From NCBI RefSeq assembly GCF_009469605.1, contig NZ_SSXU01000002.1:300807-364806 (forward strand): DNA of 64,000 nucleotides. Direction: 5' to 3'. The position numbers and the translations under genes were made by a program. Below, piece after piece: positions 41,360 through 51,207 of the stretch. How positions within the stretch are numbered: the stretch's first letter is position 1; each line of letters begins with the position of its first letter. The notes below the pieces were generated by a model that saw nothing but the letters and a program-made list of their open reading frames with translations, was not told the DNA's origin and did not search any database. Origin of the DNA: Zoogloea sp. 1C4. Its GTDB lineage: Bacteria; Pseudomonadota; Gammaproteobacteria; Burkholderiales; Rhodocyclaceae.

Positions 41360-41365
41360 ATGGAA
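41328..41365 (+). repeat. Three imperfect 12-bp direct repeats before trpG
   Basis: TGTGTAATAAAG (41328), TGGGTAATGGAG (41340) and TGTGTAATGGAA (41354) share the TGKGTAATRRAR pattern. They stand out as AT-rich in GC-rich DNA, and the middle one contains the ribosome site GGAGG. They may be arm-type sites for an integrase. Confidence 0.5.
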
Positions 41366-41398
41366 AACATTAATGAAATCAAGGACTTAGAATCATGA
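41360..41398 (+). CDS. 12-codon leader ORF coupled to trpG
   Basis: ATG 41360 with GGAGG seven bases upstream opens a 12-codon frame ([12 protein letters not shown]) whose stop TGA overlaps the trpG start (ATGA). It has no Trp codons, so it is not a trp attenuator peptide. Its base use is AT-rich, unlike trpG. It may be supplied by the ICE end and drive translation of trpG by coupling. Translation is not proven. Confidence 0.4.
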   Translation: MENINEIKDLES

Positions 41399-41970
41399 GA
41401 CTCCTGATGATCGACAACTACGACAGCTTTACTTACAACCTCGTCCAGTACTTCGGCGAACTCGGTGCCGACGTGCGGGTGTATCGCAACGACGAGATCA
41501 CCGTCGAGCAGATCGCCAACCTCAAGCCGGCACAGATCGTCGTCTCGCCGGGGCCCTGTTCGCCGGCCGAGGCGGGCATCTCGGTGGCGGCCATCCAGGC
41601 CTTCGCCGGCAAGATCCCGCTGCTCGGCGTGTGCCTCGGCCACCAGAGCATCGGTGCGGCCTTCGGCGGAAAGATCGTCCATGCCAAGCGGCTGATGCAC
41701 GGCAAGGTGTCGCCGGTGCATCATCTCGACAAGGGCGTGTTCAAGGGCCTGCCCAACCCGCTCACCTGTACCCGCTATCATTCGCTGGCCATCGAGCGTG
41801 AATCCCTGCCCGACTGCCTGGAAGTGACCGCCTGGACCGATGACGGCGAGATCATGGGCGTGCGCCACAAGACGCTGTTCGTCGAAGGCGTGCAGTTCCA
41901 CCCCGAATCGATCCTGACCGAGCGCGGCCACGATCTGCTGCGCAATTTCCTCGAACAATCCAAAGCCTGA
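41395..41970 (+). CDS. trpG: Anthranilate synthase component II (glutamine amidotransferase)
   Basis: A 191-aa class I amidotransferase that supplies ammonia to TrpE for anthranilate synthesis. The catalytic Cys is C80 in [12 protein letters not shown]. The His and Glu of the triad are in VQFHPES (H169, E171). The N-terminus [20 protein letters not shown] is intact. The usual upstream partner trpE is missing; the ICE lies there instead. trpD follows after 11 bp. Confidence 0.97.
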   Translation: MRLLMIDNYDSFTYNLVQYFGELGADVRVYRNDEITVEQIANLKPAQIVVSPGPCSPAEAGISVAAIQAFAGKIPLLGVCLGHQSIGAAFGGKIVHAKRLMHGKVSPVHHLDKGVFKGLPNPLTCTRYHSLAIERESLPDCLEVTAWTDDGEIMGVRHKTLFVEGVQFHPESILTERGHDLLRNFLEQSKA

Positions 41971-41981
41971 CCGGAGCCGCC

Positions 41982-43013
41982 ATGTCCATCACTGCCCAGG
42001 AAGCCCTGCAACGCACCATCGAACATCGGGAAATCTTCTACGACGAGATGCTGTCGCTGATGCGCCAGATCATGGCCGGCGAAATCTCGCCGGTGATGAC
42101 CGCGGCCATCCTCACCGGCCTGCGCGTCAAGAAGGAAACCATCGGCGAGATCGCCGCGGCGGCCACCGTGATGCGGGAGCTGTCCACCAAGGTCATCGTG
42201 CCGCCGCCCAATGATCACTTCCTGGACGTGGTGGGCACCGGCGGTGACGGCTCCCACACCTTCAACATCTCCACCGCCACCATCTTCGTCGCCGCGGCGG
42301 CCGGCGCCCGGGTTGCCAAGCACGGCGGGCGCAGCGTCTCCAGCAAGTCCGGCAGCGCCGACGTGCTCGAAAGCCTGGGCGTGAACATCAATCTCAAGCC
42401 CGAGCAGGTGGCCGAGTGCGTCGCCCGCACCGGCATCGGCTTCATGTTCGCCCCCAACCACCACAGCGCGATGAAGAACGTCGCGCCGATCCGCCGCGAG
42501 ATGGGCGTGCGCACCATCTTCAACATCCTCGGTCCGCTCACCAACCCGGCCGGCGCGCCCAACACCCTGCTGGGCGTGTTCCACCCCGATCTGGTGGGCA
42601 TCTGCGTACGCGTGATGGAGCGCCTGGGCGCGAAGCACGTGCTGGTGGTGTATGGCCGCGACAGCATGGATGAGGTGTCGCTGGGCGCCTCCACCCTGGT
42701 GGGCGAGCTGAAGGACGGCCAGATCCGCGAATACGAGATCCACCCGGAAGACTTCGGCCTCACCATGATGTCGAGCCGCAACCTCAAGGTGGCCGACGCC
42801 GACGAATCCAAGGCCATGCTGCTGGGCGTGCTCGACAACAAGCCGGGCGCCGCCCGCGAGATCGTCGCCCTCAACGCCGGCACCGCGCTGTACACCGCCA
42901 ATCTGGTGGATTCCATCGGCGAAGGCATCGCCCGCGCCCGCGACGTGCTGGCCTCCGGCGCCGCCCGGGCCAAGCTCGAGGAATTCGTCGCCTGCAGCAA
43001 GTCCTTCGCCTAA
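41982..43013 (+). CDS. trpD: Anthranilate phosphoribosyltransferase
   Basis: A 343-aa enzyme that joins anthranilate to PRPP, the second step of tryptophan synthesis. The PRPP loop [14 protein letters not shown] is at residues 85-98, and [19 protein letters not shown] follows near 111. The metal and anthranilate region [16 protein letters not shown] is intact. Full family length. It is in an operon with trpG and trpC. Confidence 0.97.
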   Translation: MSITAQEALQRTIEHREIFYDEMLSLMRQIMAGEISPVMTAAILTGLRVKKETIGEIAAAATVMRELSTKVIVPPPNDHFLDVVGTGGDGSHTFNISTATIFVAAAAGARVAKHGGRSVSSKSGSADVLESLGVNINLKPEQVAECVARTGIGFMFAPNHHSAMKNVAPIRREMGVRTIFNILGPLTNPAGAPNTLLGVFHPDLVGICVRVMERLGAKHVLVVYGRDSMDEVSLGASTLVGELKDGQIREYEIHPEDFGLTMMSSRNLKVADADESKAMLLGVLDNKPGAAREIVALNAGTALYTANLVDSIGEGIARARDVLASGAARAKLEEFVACSKSFA

Positions 43014-43037
43014 GCCGCTCCCATTCAGAGAACCTCC

Positions 43038-43826
43038 ATGTCCGACATCCTCAACAAGATCCTCGCCGTCAAGCACACGGAAGTCGCCGCCGCCCGCGCT
43101 GCGGTGTCCGACGCCGCCGTGCGCGAGCTCGCCGCCGCCCAGACGCCCGCGCGGGATTTCGTCGGCGCGATGCGCGCGAAGATCGCCGCCGGCCGCGCCG
43201 CGGTCATCTCCGAGATCAAGAAGGCCAGCCCCTCCAAGGGCGTGATCCGCGCCGACTTCCGCCCCGCCGAGATCGCCGCCAGCTACGAGAAGGCCGGCGC
43301 CGCCTGCCTGTCGGTGCTCACCGACCGCCAGTTCTTCCAGGGCGCGCCCGAGTACCTCCAGGCCGCCCGCGCCGCCTGCGGCCTGCCGGCCCTGCGCAAG
43401 GATTTCCTGGTCGATCCCTACCAGGTGTTTGAAGCCCGTGCGATGGGCGCCGACGCCATCCTGTTGATCGCCTCCGCGCTCTCGCTGGCCGAGATGCAGG
43501 AGATGGAAACTATCGCCGAAAGCCTCGGCCTCGGCGTGCTGGTCGAAGTCCACGACGGCGCCGAACTCGACGTGGCCCTCAACCTGCGCACGCCCCTCAT
43601 CGGCATCAACAACCGCAACCTGCGCACGTTTGAAGTCAGCCTGCAGACCACGCTGGACCTGCTGCCGCGCATCCCGGCCGAGCGCATCGTCGTCACCGAA
43701 TCGGGCATCCTCGCCCCGGCCGACGTGGCCCTGATGCGCGAGCACAAGGTCAATGCCTTCCTGGTGGGCGAAGCCTTCATGCGCGCCGACGACCCCGGTG
43801 CCGGCCTCGCCGCCCTGTTCGGCTGA
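43038..43826 (+). CDS. trpC: Indole-3-glycerol phosphate synthase
   Basis: A 262-aa TIM-barrel enzyme that closes the indole ring from CdRP. It shows [11 protein letters not shown] near residue 58, the barrel strand [12 protein letters not shown] near 120, [10 protein letters not shown] near 187 and the phosphate loop VTESGI near 217. A monofunctional TrpC, not fused to TrpF. A ribosome site AGAGAACC precedes it after a 24-bp gap. Confidence 0.97.
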   Translation: MSDILNKILAVKHTEVAAARAAVSDAAVRELAAAQTPARDFVGAMRAKIAAGRAAVISEIKKASPSKGVIRADFRPAEIAASYEKAGAACLSVLTDRQFFQGAPEYLQAARAACGLPALRKDFLVDPYQVFEARAMGADAILLIASALSLAEMQEMETIAESLGLGVLVEVHDGAELDVALNLRTPLIGINNRNLRTFEVSLQTTLDLLPRIPAERIVVTESGILAPADVALMREHKVNAFLVGEAFMRADDPGAGLAALFG

Positions 43827-43829
43827 CCG

Positions 43830-46800
43830 ATGAGCGAGACGCCGGAGCAGTCCGGGCCGGCCCCGCAGGATCAATCCCCGCCACCGCCTAGCCCGGGCTG
43901 GGGGCGGCGGCTCCTGCGCGGCGTGCTCGCGCTGCTGATCGCCGGCATCACCGTCGCCATCGTGCTGGTGGGCTGGCTGGGCGGCACCACCTCCGGCCTT
44001 GGCATGCTGGTGGATTTCGTCGCCCGGCTGTCGGGCGGTGTCGTCACCTTCGAGAAGGCCGACGGCTACCTGCTGGGTGATCTGCGCCTGGGACTGCTGC
44101 GGGTGCGCACGCCCACGGTGCAGGTGGATGTGCATGACCTGGCCCTCACCTGGAATCCCGCCGCGCTCACCCGCGGCCGGCTCGACATCGCCCGCCTCGC
44201 TGCTGCCGACGTGCAGGTGGCCAGCGCCCCCAGCGACGCGCCCTCCACGCTGCCCGACAGCCTCGCGCTGCCCGCCGCCATCGCCATCGACCACTTCGAG
44301 ATCGGCCGGCTGCGGGTCGGCGAACTTACCGACGGCAAGCCCGCCGCGCCGGACATCGAATTCACCGCCCTGACCGGCGCGCTGCAATCCGACGGCCGCC
44401 ACCACCGGGCGACCGGCCTCAAGGCCACCGCACCCTTCGGCCAGCTGGCCGCCGACGCTGAGCTCGACGGCCAGCGACCTTTCCCGCTAAAGGCCAGCGC
44501 CAGCCTCGCCACCCGCCACGCCGACGAAGCCTGGACGGTGAGCGCGAAGGCCGGCGGCGACCTGCAGAAGCTGCTGCTGGATGCCACCATCGCCGGGGCC
44601 GGTGTTGATGGCACTGCAGCCGTCGTCGCCACGCCCTTTGCCAGCCTGCCGCTGCAATCGGCCAAGGCCCACCTCACCGGCGTCGACCCTAAGCGCTTCC
44701 ACCCGGACGCCCCCACCGCCACCCTCGACATCGACGCCGATCTCGTCCCGTCCGCCGCCACCGACAAGCCCACAGCCACCGACTGGGTGGTGAGCGGCCC
44801 GGTGCGCATCGTCAACCGCGCTCCCGGCAGTTACGACAGCGGTGCGCTGCCGGTCGAATCCCTCGCCACCGCCCTGCGCTGGGCGGGCGGCGAGCTGGCC
44901 CTGGCAGACGTGGACCTGCGCCTCCCCGGCAACGGCCGCGCCGAAGGCTCGGCCCGCTGGCAGGCGCCCAAGCCCGGCACGGGCAACGAGACCGCTACCG
45001 GCTTCGGCAAGGTCGATGCCGAGCTGCGCATCAGCAATCTCGACGCCCGCAAGCTCGACAAGCGTGCCGCGACCACCCGCATCGCCGGCCGCATCGACGC
45101 CACGGCCGACGCCGACGCGCAGACCCTCCGCGCGGATCTCCGCGACCCGCAGCTCGCCCTGCGCCTCGACGCCCGCCACGCAGCCGGCCTCGTCACCATC
45201 GACAAGCTCCTCGCCACCGCCCGCGCCGCCCGGCTGGAGGCCACCGGCAAACTGGCGCTGGATGCCGCCGGCGCCTTCGAGGCCACCGGCCGGCTCGACC
45301 GCTTCGACCCCCGCGCGTTCGTGACCACCGCGCCCACCGCCGACCTCAACACCCGTTTCACCCTCAAGGGCAGGCGCGTGCCCCAGCTCGCCGGGCGGCT
45401 CGATTTCGATCTGGCGCCCAGCACCCTCGAAGGCAAGCCCCTGGCCGGCCGCGGCGTGCTGGCGGTAGAGGGCACGCGCCTCGCCGACGCCGACGTGGCC
45501 CTCACCCTGGCTGGCAACCGGCTCGTCGCCAAGGGCCGCTACGGCAAGCCCGGCGATGCCCTCGACCTGAACCTCGACGCCCCGGCGCTTGCCGCCCTCG
45601 GCCACGGCCTGGGGGGCAAGCTGCGCCTGGCTGGCGTGCTCCGGGGCAGCATCGACCACCCGGCGGGGGATTTCGAGCTCGCCGCCGAGCAGCTCGCCGC
45701 AGGTGGCATTCGCATCGACGCCGCAAACGGCCAGGGCCGCATCGCCGAAGGCAGGAACGGCAGCATCGCCGTGGCCCTGTCGGTGGCCGGCCTGCGCACG
45801 CCGGCCAAGGACGGCAGCGTCGGCGACGCGCTGCTGCGTCGGGCGAGCTTCGTCTTTGATGGCTCCCGCGCCGCCAACACCGCCCGGCTGGAGGCCTATG
45901 CCAACGGCTCCACCTCCGTCGTTGCCACCCTGGCCGGGGCGCTCTCCGACGGCCCCCGCTGGCAGGGCCGGCTCGAGAGCTTCCAGCTGCGTGGCGACGA
46001 TCGCCTCACCCTTGCCGCGCCGGCGCCCCTGCTGCTCTCCGCCAACGAGATCACCCTGGGCGCGGCCGAAGTGCGCGGCGTGGCCGGCGGGCGTTTCCGG
46101 CTCGACGAAACCCGCTGGCAGGCCCGGCATCTGGTCGCCCGGGGCAGCGTCAGCGGCGTGCAGGTCGGGGTGAATCTCGATCCGGCCACCCGAAAGGTGC
46201 AGTCCCGCGGCAACTCGCTGCAGATCGGCGGCGAATGGAACGTGGACATCGGCGAGCAGGTGAATGGTCTCGTGCGCGTCTTCCGCGAAAGCGGCGATCT
46301 TGAACTGCAGGGCGATTCGCCGGTGCAGCTGGGGCTGGACGAGCTGCAGCTCACCGTGAGCGCCGCGTCCAACCGCATCGCCTTCGGCTTTTCGGCCCAC
46401 GGCAGCCGGCTGGGCAGCGCATCGGGCGCCGGCACTGCGCTGGCCGAGCGCACCGCCGACGGCACCGTGCGGCTGGTGCCCGGCGCGCCCCTGCTGGGCT
46501 CTGCGCGGCTCGACATCCCCTCCATCGCCTGGGCCGGCCCGCTGGCCGACCAGAACCTCAAGACCGACGGCAGCCTGAAGGGCGAATTTTCCCTCGCCGG
46601 CACCCCGGCCAGCCCCGAAGCCGCCGGCCGCATCCGGGGCGACAAGCTCTCCTTCGTGATGGCCGACCAGGGCCTGCACCTGTCGGGGGGCACCCTGCAG
46701 CTCGACTTCAACCGCGACCGGCTCAATCTCGAGGAATTCAGCTTCGTCTCGCCCAACCGGGTCAAACCCCGCGAAGGGCGCATTGACCTGGCGCGGCTCA

Positions 46801-47882
46801 CCGCCACGCCGGGCACCCTCAAGGCCAAGGGGCAGGTGCAGCTCGCCACCGGTGAAGGCCATTTCGACTTCCGCGCCGACCGCCTGCCGCTCCTCCAGCG
46901 GGTCGATCAATGGCTGGTGCTGAGCGGCGAGGGCGAGCTTGCCACCGGCTGGAATTCCGCCCACCTCAAGGGCCGGCTGGCTGCCGATGCCGGTTTTGTC
47001 GAACTCTCCCGCACCCCGCCCCCCAGCCTGGGCGAGGACGTGGTGGTGCTCGACCCCGCGCGAGGTGCCAAGGCCCAGGCCAGCCCCTTCAGCATGTCGG
47101 TCGATCTGGCCATCGGCCTGGGTGACGCCCTCTACGTGCGCGCGCTCGGCCTCGACACCCGTCTCGCCGGCGACCTGCGGCTCACCTCCGGCCCCGGCCG
47201 CCCCCTGGCCGCTACCGGCACCATCACCACCGTGGGCGGGGTGTATGAAGGCTATGGCCAGAAGCTCAGCATCGAAAAAGGCATCATCACCTTCAACGGC
47301 CCGGTGGCCAATCCGGGCCTCAACGTGGTGGCGCTGCGCAAGGGCCTCACCGTCGAGGCCGGCGTGGGGATCACCGGCACCGCCCGCCGGCCGCTGGTGC
47401 GGTTGGTGTCGGAGCCCAACGTGCCCGACCCCGAAAAGCTCGGCTGGATCGTCCTCGGCCGTCCACCCGATCAAGGCTCCGGCGGCGAAATGGCCCTGCT
47501 GCTGCCTGCGGCCCAGGCCCTGCTGGGGGATTCGGGCTCCGGCATGTCGGCCGGCCTGGCCCGGGCCCTGGGTTTCGACGAAATCTCGTTTGGCTCGAGC
47601 GTCGACAGCCGCAATCGGGTGCAGACCAGCAGCGTCGCCACCGGCAGCGTCACCGGCACCGCCTCCAGCGCCTCGTCCAGCAACATCGACAGCGTGCCCG
47701 GGCAGGTCATCACCATCGGCAAGCGCCTCTCTGCCCGGGCCATGCTCTCCTTCGAGCAGAGCATCTCGGGCACGTCGAGCATCGTCAAGCTCACCTACCA
47801 GCTCACCCGCCGCATCGCCGTCATCGGCCGGGCGGGGAGCGAAAACGCGCTGGACGCGGTGTTCACGCTGTCGTTCAAGTAG
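43830..47882 (+). CDS. tamB: Translocation and assembly module protein TamB
   Basis: A 1350-aa protein with an N-terminal inner-membrane helix (about residues 31-55). A very long beta-rich periplasmic region follows, then the conserved C-terminal DUF490 domain (about 1050-1350) with an end that resembles outer-membrane strands (LSFEQSISGTSSIVKLTYQL, ending FTLSFK). TamB spans the periplasm and helps move outer-membrane proteins or lipids. It starts three bases after trpC, so it is probably co-transcribed. Its usual partner tamA is not in the window. Confidence 0.9.
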   Translation: MSETPEQSGPAPQDQSPPPPSPGWGRRLLRGVLALLIAGITVAIVLVGWLGGTTSGLGMLVDFVARLSGGVVTFEKADGYLLGDLRLGLLRVRTPTVQVDVHDLALTWNPAALTRGRLDIARLAAADVQVASAPSDAPSTLPDSLALPAAIAIDHFEIGRLRVGELTDGKPAAPDIEFTALTGALQSDGRHHRATGLKATAPFGQLAADAELDGQRPFPLKASASLATRHADEAWTVSAKAGGDLQKLLLDATIAGAGVDGTAAVVATPFASLPLQSAKAHLTGVDPKRFHPDAPTATLDIDADLVPSAATDKPTATDWVVSGPVRIVNRAPGSYDSGALPVESLATALRWAGGELALADVDLRLPGNGRAEGSARWQAPKPGTGNETATGFGKVDAELRISNLDARKLDKRAATTRIAGRIDATADADAQTLRADLRDPQLALRLDARHAAGLVTIDKLLATARAARLEATGKLALDAAGAFEATGRLDRFDPRAFVTTAPTADLNTRFTLKGRRVPQLAGRLDFDLAPSTLEGKPLAGRGVLAVEGTRLADADVALTLAGNRLVAKGRYGKPGDALDLNLDAPALAALGHGLGGKLRLAGVLRGSIDHPAGDFELAAEQLAAGGIRIDAANGQGRIAEGRNGSIAVALSVAGLRTPAKDGSVGDALLRRASFVFDGSRAANTARLEAYANGSTSVVATLAGALSDGPRWQGRLESFQLRGDDRLTLAAPAPLLLSANEITLGAAEVRGVAGGRFRLDETRWQARHLVARGSVSGVQVGVNLDPATRKVQSRGNSLQIGGEWNVDIGEQVNGLVRVFRESGDLELQGDSPVQLGLDELQLTVSAASNRIAFGFSAHGSRLGSASGAGTALAERTADGTVRLVPGAPLLGSARLDIPSIAWAGPLADQNLKTDGSLKGEFSLAGTPASPEAAGRIRGDKLSFVMADQGLHLSGGTLQLDFNRDRLNLEEFSFVSPNRVKPREGRIDLARLTATPGTLKAKGQVQLATGEGHFDFRADRLPLLQRVDQWLVLSGEGELATGWNSAHLKGRLAADAGFVELSRTPPPSLGEDVVVLDPARGAKAQASPFSMSVDLAIGLGDALYVRALGLDTRLAGDLRLTSGPGRPLAATGTITTVGGVYEGYGQKLSIEKGIITFNGPVANPGLNVVALRKGLTVEAGVGITGTARRPLVRLVSEPNVPDPEKLGWIVLGRPPDQGSGGEMALLLPAAQALLGDSGSGMSAGLARALGFDEISFGSSVDSRNRVQTSSVATGSVTGTASSASSSNIDSVPGQVITIGKRLSARAMLSFEQSISGTSSIVKLTYQLTRRIAVIGRAGSENALDAVFTLSFK

Positions 47883-48039
47883 GCGGCGCACGCGGTCAAG
47901 GCCAAGCTGAAGCGCCTTGCCGTCCAAAACCCCTTGCTCGATCCGTTCGCGCTGGGCTTTCGGGGCCTTGACGCAAATCATTGCCCGCTCGGACGGCATC
48001 AGGCCAGATGCATGATCTGACCCCGTGGAGGCTCGCCTG

Positions 48040-48768
48040 ATGTCCGATCAACTCACGCCCTGTCGCATTTCTGTCGGCACCATCCTCTCGGCGGTTTCAG
48101 AGGGCTGGGCGGCGTATCGGCGATGTCTGGTGCCGGCGGCGGGGTTTGCGGGGGTGTTCATGCTGATCGGCGTGGGCATCTTCGGGGCGCTGGCCCACTT
48201 TGGCCTGTCGGCAATGATGTTGCCTTTTGCCGGTGGCTTTCTGCTGGTGGGGCCGGCGGTGCTGGCAGGGTTCTTTGCTTTGCGGCGGGCTGTCGCCGCG
48301 GGGCGTGGTGCGGGCTTTGCCGATGTGCTGTCGGGCTTTCGGCAGGCGCCGAGGGGTTTGTGGGGGCTGGCGGCGGCGTGCAGCCTGCTCCTGCTGATCT
48401 GGCTCACCGACGCGGCCACGGTGTATAGCTTCATGATCGGTGGCACGACACCGGATGCAGGCCAGGTGGCGCGCTTTCATCTATGGACCAGCCTGATGGG
48501 CGCGGTGCTGGCCTTCATCGTGTTCAACATCACTGCATTTGCGGTGCCGCTGCTGTTCGATGGGCGGGCGTCGCTGGTGCAGGCGGTGACCGCCAGCGTG
48601 CGAGGGGTGTTCGCCAACCCCGCGCCGATGCTGGTGTGGGCGGTGCTGCTGGCGGGGGCGATCATCGCCACGATCCTGTTTCCGCCGCTGCTGCTGGTGT
48701 CGCTGCCGTGCCTCGCGTTTGCGTCGGATCTGCTTTATCTTCAGGTCTTTCCGCCGGCCGGGGGCTGA
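48040..48768 (+). CDS. DUF2189-type integral membrane protein
   Basis: A 242-aa protein with six or so hydrophobic segments (about residues 34-52, 58-80, 105-125, 150-172, 205-225). The family is common in proteobacteria and has no known role. ATG 48040 has GGAGG nine bases upstream and is preferred over the in-frame ATG 48025. Confidence 0.8.
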   Translation: MSDQLTPCRISVGTILSAVSEGWAAYRRCLVPAAGFAGVFMLIGVGIFGALAHFGLSAMMLPFAGGFLLVGPAVLAGFFALRRAVAAGRGAGFADVLSGFRQAPRGLWGLAAACSLLLLIWLTDAATVYSFMIGGTTPDAGQVARFHLWTSLMGAVLAFIVFNITAFAVPLLFDGRASLVQAVTASVRGVFANPAPMLVWAVLLAGAIIATILFPPLLLVSLPCLAFASDLLYLQVFPPAGG

Positions 48769-48795
48769 GCGGAGCCCCAGCCTGGAGAGACAACA

Positions 48796-49344
48796 ATGAG
48801 CGAAAAGACGAACGAGGTCGCCATTCTGGCGGGCGGCTGCTTCTGGTGCATCGAGGCGGTGTTCCTCGAGGTGCAGGGTGTGAGCGCGGCGCAGTCGGGC
48901 TACATCGGCGGCCGCGTGGAATCGCCCACGTACGAGCAGGTGTGCAGCGGCGACACCGGTCACGCCGAGGCCGTGCGCATCGAGTTCGATCCGGCGGTGA
49001 TCGGCTATTCCGATCTGCTCGACATCTTCTTCGCGATCCACGATCCGACCACGCCCAATCGCCAGGGCAACGATGTGGGCACCCAGTACCGTTCGGCGAT
49101 CTTCACCACCCGCCCGGAGCAGGATGCCATCGCCCGGGCCAAGATCGAGCAGCTGGCCTTCGAGGGCGAGTTTGACGCGCCCATCGTCACCGAGGTCGAG
49201 CCCGCCGGCACCTTCTGGCCGGCCGAGCCCTATCACGACAACTACTTTGCCCGTAACGGCCGCCAGCCCTACTGCCAGTTTGTGGTGGCGCCCAAGGTGG
49301 CCAAGTTTCGCAAGGCTTTTGCGGGGCGTCGCAAGGGCGGGTGA
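48796..49344 (+). CDS. msrA: Peptide methionine sulfoxide reductase A
   Basis: A 182-aa cytoplasmic repair enzyme that reduces methionine-S-sulfoxide. The active-site motif GGCFWCIEAVF has the catalytic Cys at residue 15. The blocks GYIGGRVESPTYEQVCSGDT and HDPTTPNRQGNDVGTQYRS are complete. Full length. A GGAGAG ribosome site lies about ten bases before the start. Confidence 0.96.
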   Translation: MSEKTNEVAILAGGCFWCIEAVFLEVQGVSAAQSGYIGGRVESPTYEQVCSGDTGHAEAVRIEFDPAVIGYSDLLDIFFAIHDPTTPNRQGNDVGTQYRSAIFTTRPEQDAIARAKIEQLAFEGEFDAPIVTEVEPAGTFWPAEPYHDNYFARNGRQPYCQFVVAPKVAKFRKAFAGRRKGG

Positions 49345-49499
49345 GCCGGGCGCAGCACGGGGATGAACGCCAGCCGTCGCGGCCGCGCAGCGGGTGATGG
49401 TTTCAGCCGGCACTGCATCGATGGACTCCCTCTGGCAACATCAGCCACGAGCGACAGCCTTGATTGGTCAAGGATGAACCTACGGACCAAACATAATCC

Positions 49500-49529
49500 T
49501 TGCAATAAATGAGACGACCGGTCTAATAT
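49500..49529 (+). promoter_or_regulatory. acuR promoter with TetR-type operator
   Basis: The -35 TTGCAA (49500-49505), an 18-bp spacer and the -10 TAATAT (49524-49529) form the promoter. The operator AGACGACCGGTCT (49512-49524) overlaps spacer and -10. The acuI promoter has the same layout. Confidence 0.7.
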
Positions 49530-49535
49530 TGGCCC

Positions 49536-50174
49536 ATGGAGATACAGCATCCCGTTGCCCGTAGGCGCGGCCGCCCGCCGAAGCGGCCCGATGAGACGCT
49601 CGAAACGCGAGAGCTATTGATTCGCGCCGGTCTGGAGGCGCTGACCGAAAAGGGGTTCTCTGCTACGGGTATCGATGAAGTGCTCAAGCGGGTGGGTGTG
49701 CCCAAGGGGTCCTTCTATCACTATTTCGAGAGCAAGGAAGCCTTCGGGGCGGAGCTGATTGATCGGTATGCGAGCTATTTTGCTTACAAGCTCGACCGCC
49801 ATTTCAACGATCAATCCAGGAAGCCGCTCGATCGTCTATCGGCCTTTGTCGAAGACGCCCGCGGTGGAATGGCGCGGCACGATTTCCGTCGTGGCTGTCT
49901 GATCGGTAACCTCGGTCAGGAGATGGCGGCCTTGCCGGAAAGTTTCCGGGCGCGGCTCAATGCGGTGTTTTGCGACTGGGAGCGGCGCTTGGCGTGCTGT
50001 CTCGAAACCGCGAAGGAGGCGGGCGAAATCCCCGCCGTCGTGGACTGCGCGCAGCAGGCCACCTTTTTCTGGATTGGCTGGGAAGGTGCGGTCCTTCGCG
50101 CCAAGCTCGAACGTAGTGCCAAGCCTCTGGAAATCTTTGCTCGCGGATTTTTAGCCGGGCTGCAGAGGCCCTGA
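49536..50174 (+). CDS. acuR: TetR-family regulator, AcuR-type
   Basis: A 212-aa repressor. The N-terminal helix-turn-helix lies at about residues 28-70 (LIRAGLEALTEKGFSATGID ... GVPKGSFYHYFESKEAF). The C-terminal ligand domain has Cys-rich spots (CDWERRLACCLE). Linkage to acuI and the shared operator suggest the AcuR role: it represses acuI until an acrylate-type inducer binds. It very likely represses itself too. Confidence 0.85.
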   Translation: MEIQHPVARRRGRPPKRPDETLETRELLIRAGLEALTEKGFSATGIDEVLKRVGVPKGSFYHYFESKEAFGAELIDRYASYFAYKLDRHFNDQSRKPLDRLSAFVEDARGGMARHDFRRGCLIGNLGQEMAALPESFRARLNAVFCDWERRLACCLETAKEAGEIPAVVDCAQQATFFWIGWEGAVLRAKLERSAKPLEIFARGFLAGLQRP

Positions 50175-50179
50175 TTTTT

Positions 50180-50209
50180 TTGATTTTTTGTAGACGATCG
50201 GTCTAAATT
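50180..50209 (+). promoter_or_regulatory. acuI promoter with TetR-type operator
   Basis: The -35 TTGATT (50180-50185), an 18-bp spacer and the -10 TAAATT (50204-50209) are visible. The operator AGACGATCGGTCT (50192-50204) differs by one base from the acuR operator and holds the same position. Confidence 0.7.
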
Positions 50210-50223
50210 TCGAGGAGCGAAAG

Positions 50224-51207
50224 ATGTTCAAAGGTATTCTGATTGAGAAGGATGAAGCCGGCTATCGCGCCAACATCAAGGACATTGACGAAGGGCAGTT
50301 GCCCGATGGAGATGTCACCGTCCGCGTCAGTCATTCCACGCTCAACTACAAGGATGGCCTTGCCATCACTGGCAAGGGGCCGGTGGTTCGACGCTTTCCG
50401 ATGGTGCCCGGAATCGATCTGGTCGGCGTCGTCGAATCGAGTACGCACCCGGAATACAAGGCCGGCGACAGTGTGCTGCTGAATGGATGGGGTGTCGGCG
50501 AGGGGCACTGGGGCGGCTTGGCCCAGAAGGCGCGTCTGAAGGGTGACTGGCTGGTGCCATTGCCCGAGCAGTTTTCCCCGCAGCAGGCCATGGCGATCGG
50601 AACGGCCGGCTATACCGCCATGCTCTGCGTGCTGGCACTGGAGCGCCACGGTGTGACGCCCGCGCATGGCGAGATTCTGGTCTCCGGCGCCGCGGGTGGC
50701 GTCGGCAGCGTGGCAACCGCAGTGCTGGCGAAGCTGGGTTATACGGTGGTCGCTGTCAGTGGGCGGACAGAGGAGGCGGACTACCTGAAACACCTGGGTG
50801 CAAGCGAAGTGCTCAATCGCGCGGAGTTCGGGACGCCGGGCAAGCCGCTGGGTAAGGAGCGCTGGGCCGGTGCGGTTGATGTCGTCGGCAGTCATACGTT
50901 GGCGAATATCTGCGCTACCACCAGATATCGCGGTGTGGTCACGGCATGTGGACTTGCAGGGGGAATGGATTTCCCGGCTACGGTCGCGCCGTTCATCCTG
51001 CGTGGTGTGACACTCGCCGGTATCGACAGCGTGATGTGCCCGCGCCCCGATCGCCTTGAGGCGTGGCGACGCCTGGGTGCCGACCTCGATGTTTCCAAGC
51101 TGGAGATGATCAGCACCGAGATCTCGTTAAGCGATGCAATCCCCACGGCGTCGAAGCTCATCAATGGCGAGATTCGCGGCCGCGTGATCGTGGACGTCAA
51201 TCGCTGA
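50224..51207 (+). CDS. acuI: Acrylyl-CoA reductase (NADPH), AcuI/YhdH family
   Basis: A 327-aa zinc-free MDR-family quinone reductase-like enzyme. It reduces the toxic acryloyl-CoA to propionyl-CoA with NADPH. It shows the N-terminal barrel with [15 protein letters not shown] and the nucleotide loop [20 protein letters not shown] at about residues 156-175. Full length. GAGGAG lies nine bases before the start. Confidence 0.92.
   Translation: MFKGILIEKDEAGYRANIKDIDEGQLPDGDVTVRVSHSTLNYKDGLAITGKGPVVRRFPMVPGIDLVGVVESSTHPEYKAGDSVLLNGWGVGEGHWGGLAQKARLKGDWLVPLPEQFSPQQAMAIGTAGYTAMLCVLALERHGVTPAHGEILVSGAAGGVGSVATAVLAKLGYTVVAVSGRTEEADYLKHLGASEVLNRAEFGTPGKPLGKERWAGAVDVVGSHTLANICATTRYRGVVTACGLAGGMDFPATVAPFILRGVTLAGIDSVMCPRPDRLEAWRRLGADLDVSKLEMISTEISLSDAIPTASKLINGEIRGRVIVDVNR

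Noticed and set aside
40275-41394. tRNA gene or tRNA 3' end as attR
   Set aside because: I looked for a T-arm/CCA-type end in both orientations and saw none; the inverted repeats present do not form a cloverleaf.
41300-41398. Classical trp attenuator in front of trpG
   Set aside because: The short ORF has no Trp codons and no terminator hairpin follows it.
44487-47999. 1170-codon minus-strand ORF opposite tamB
   Set aside because: Antisense shadow of tamB caused by GC-rich third positions; no motifs and no ribosome site.
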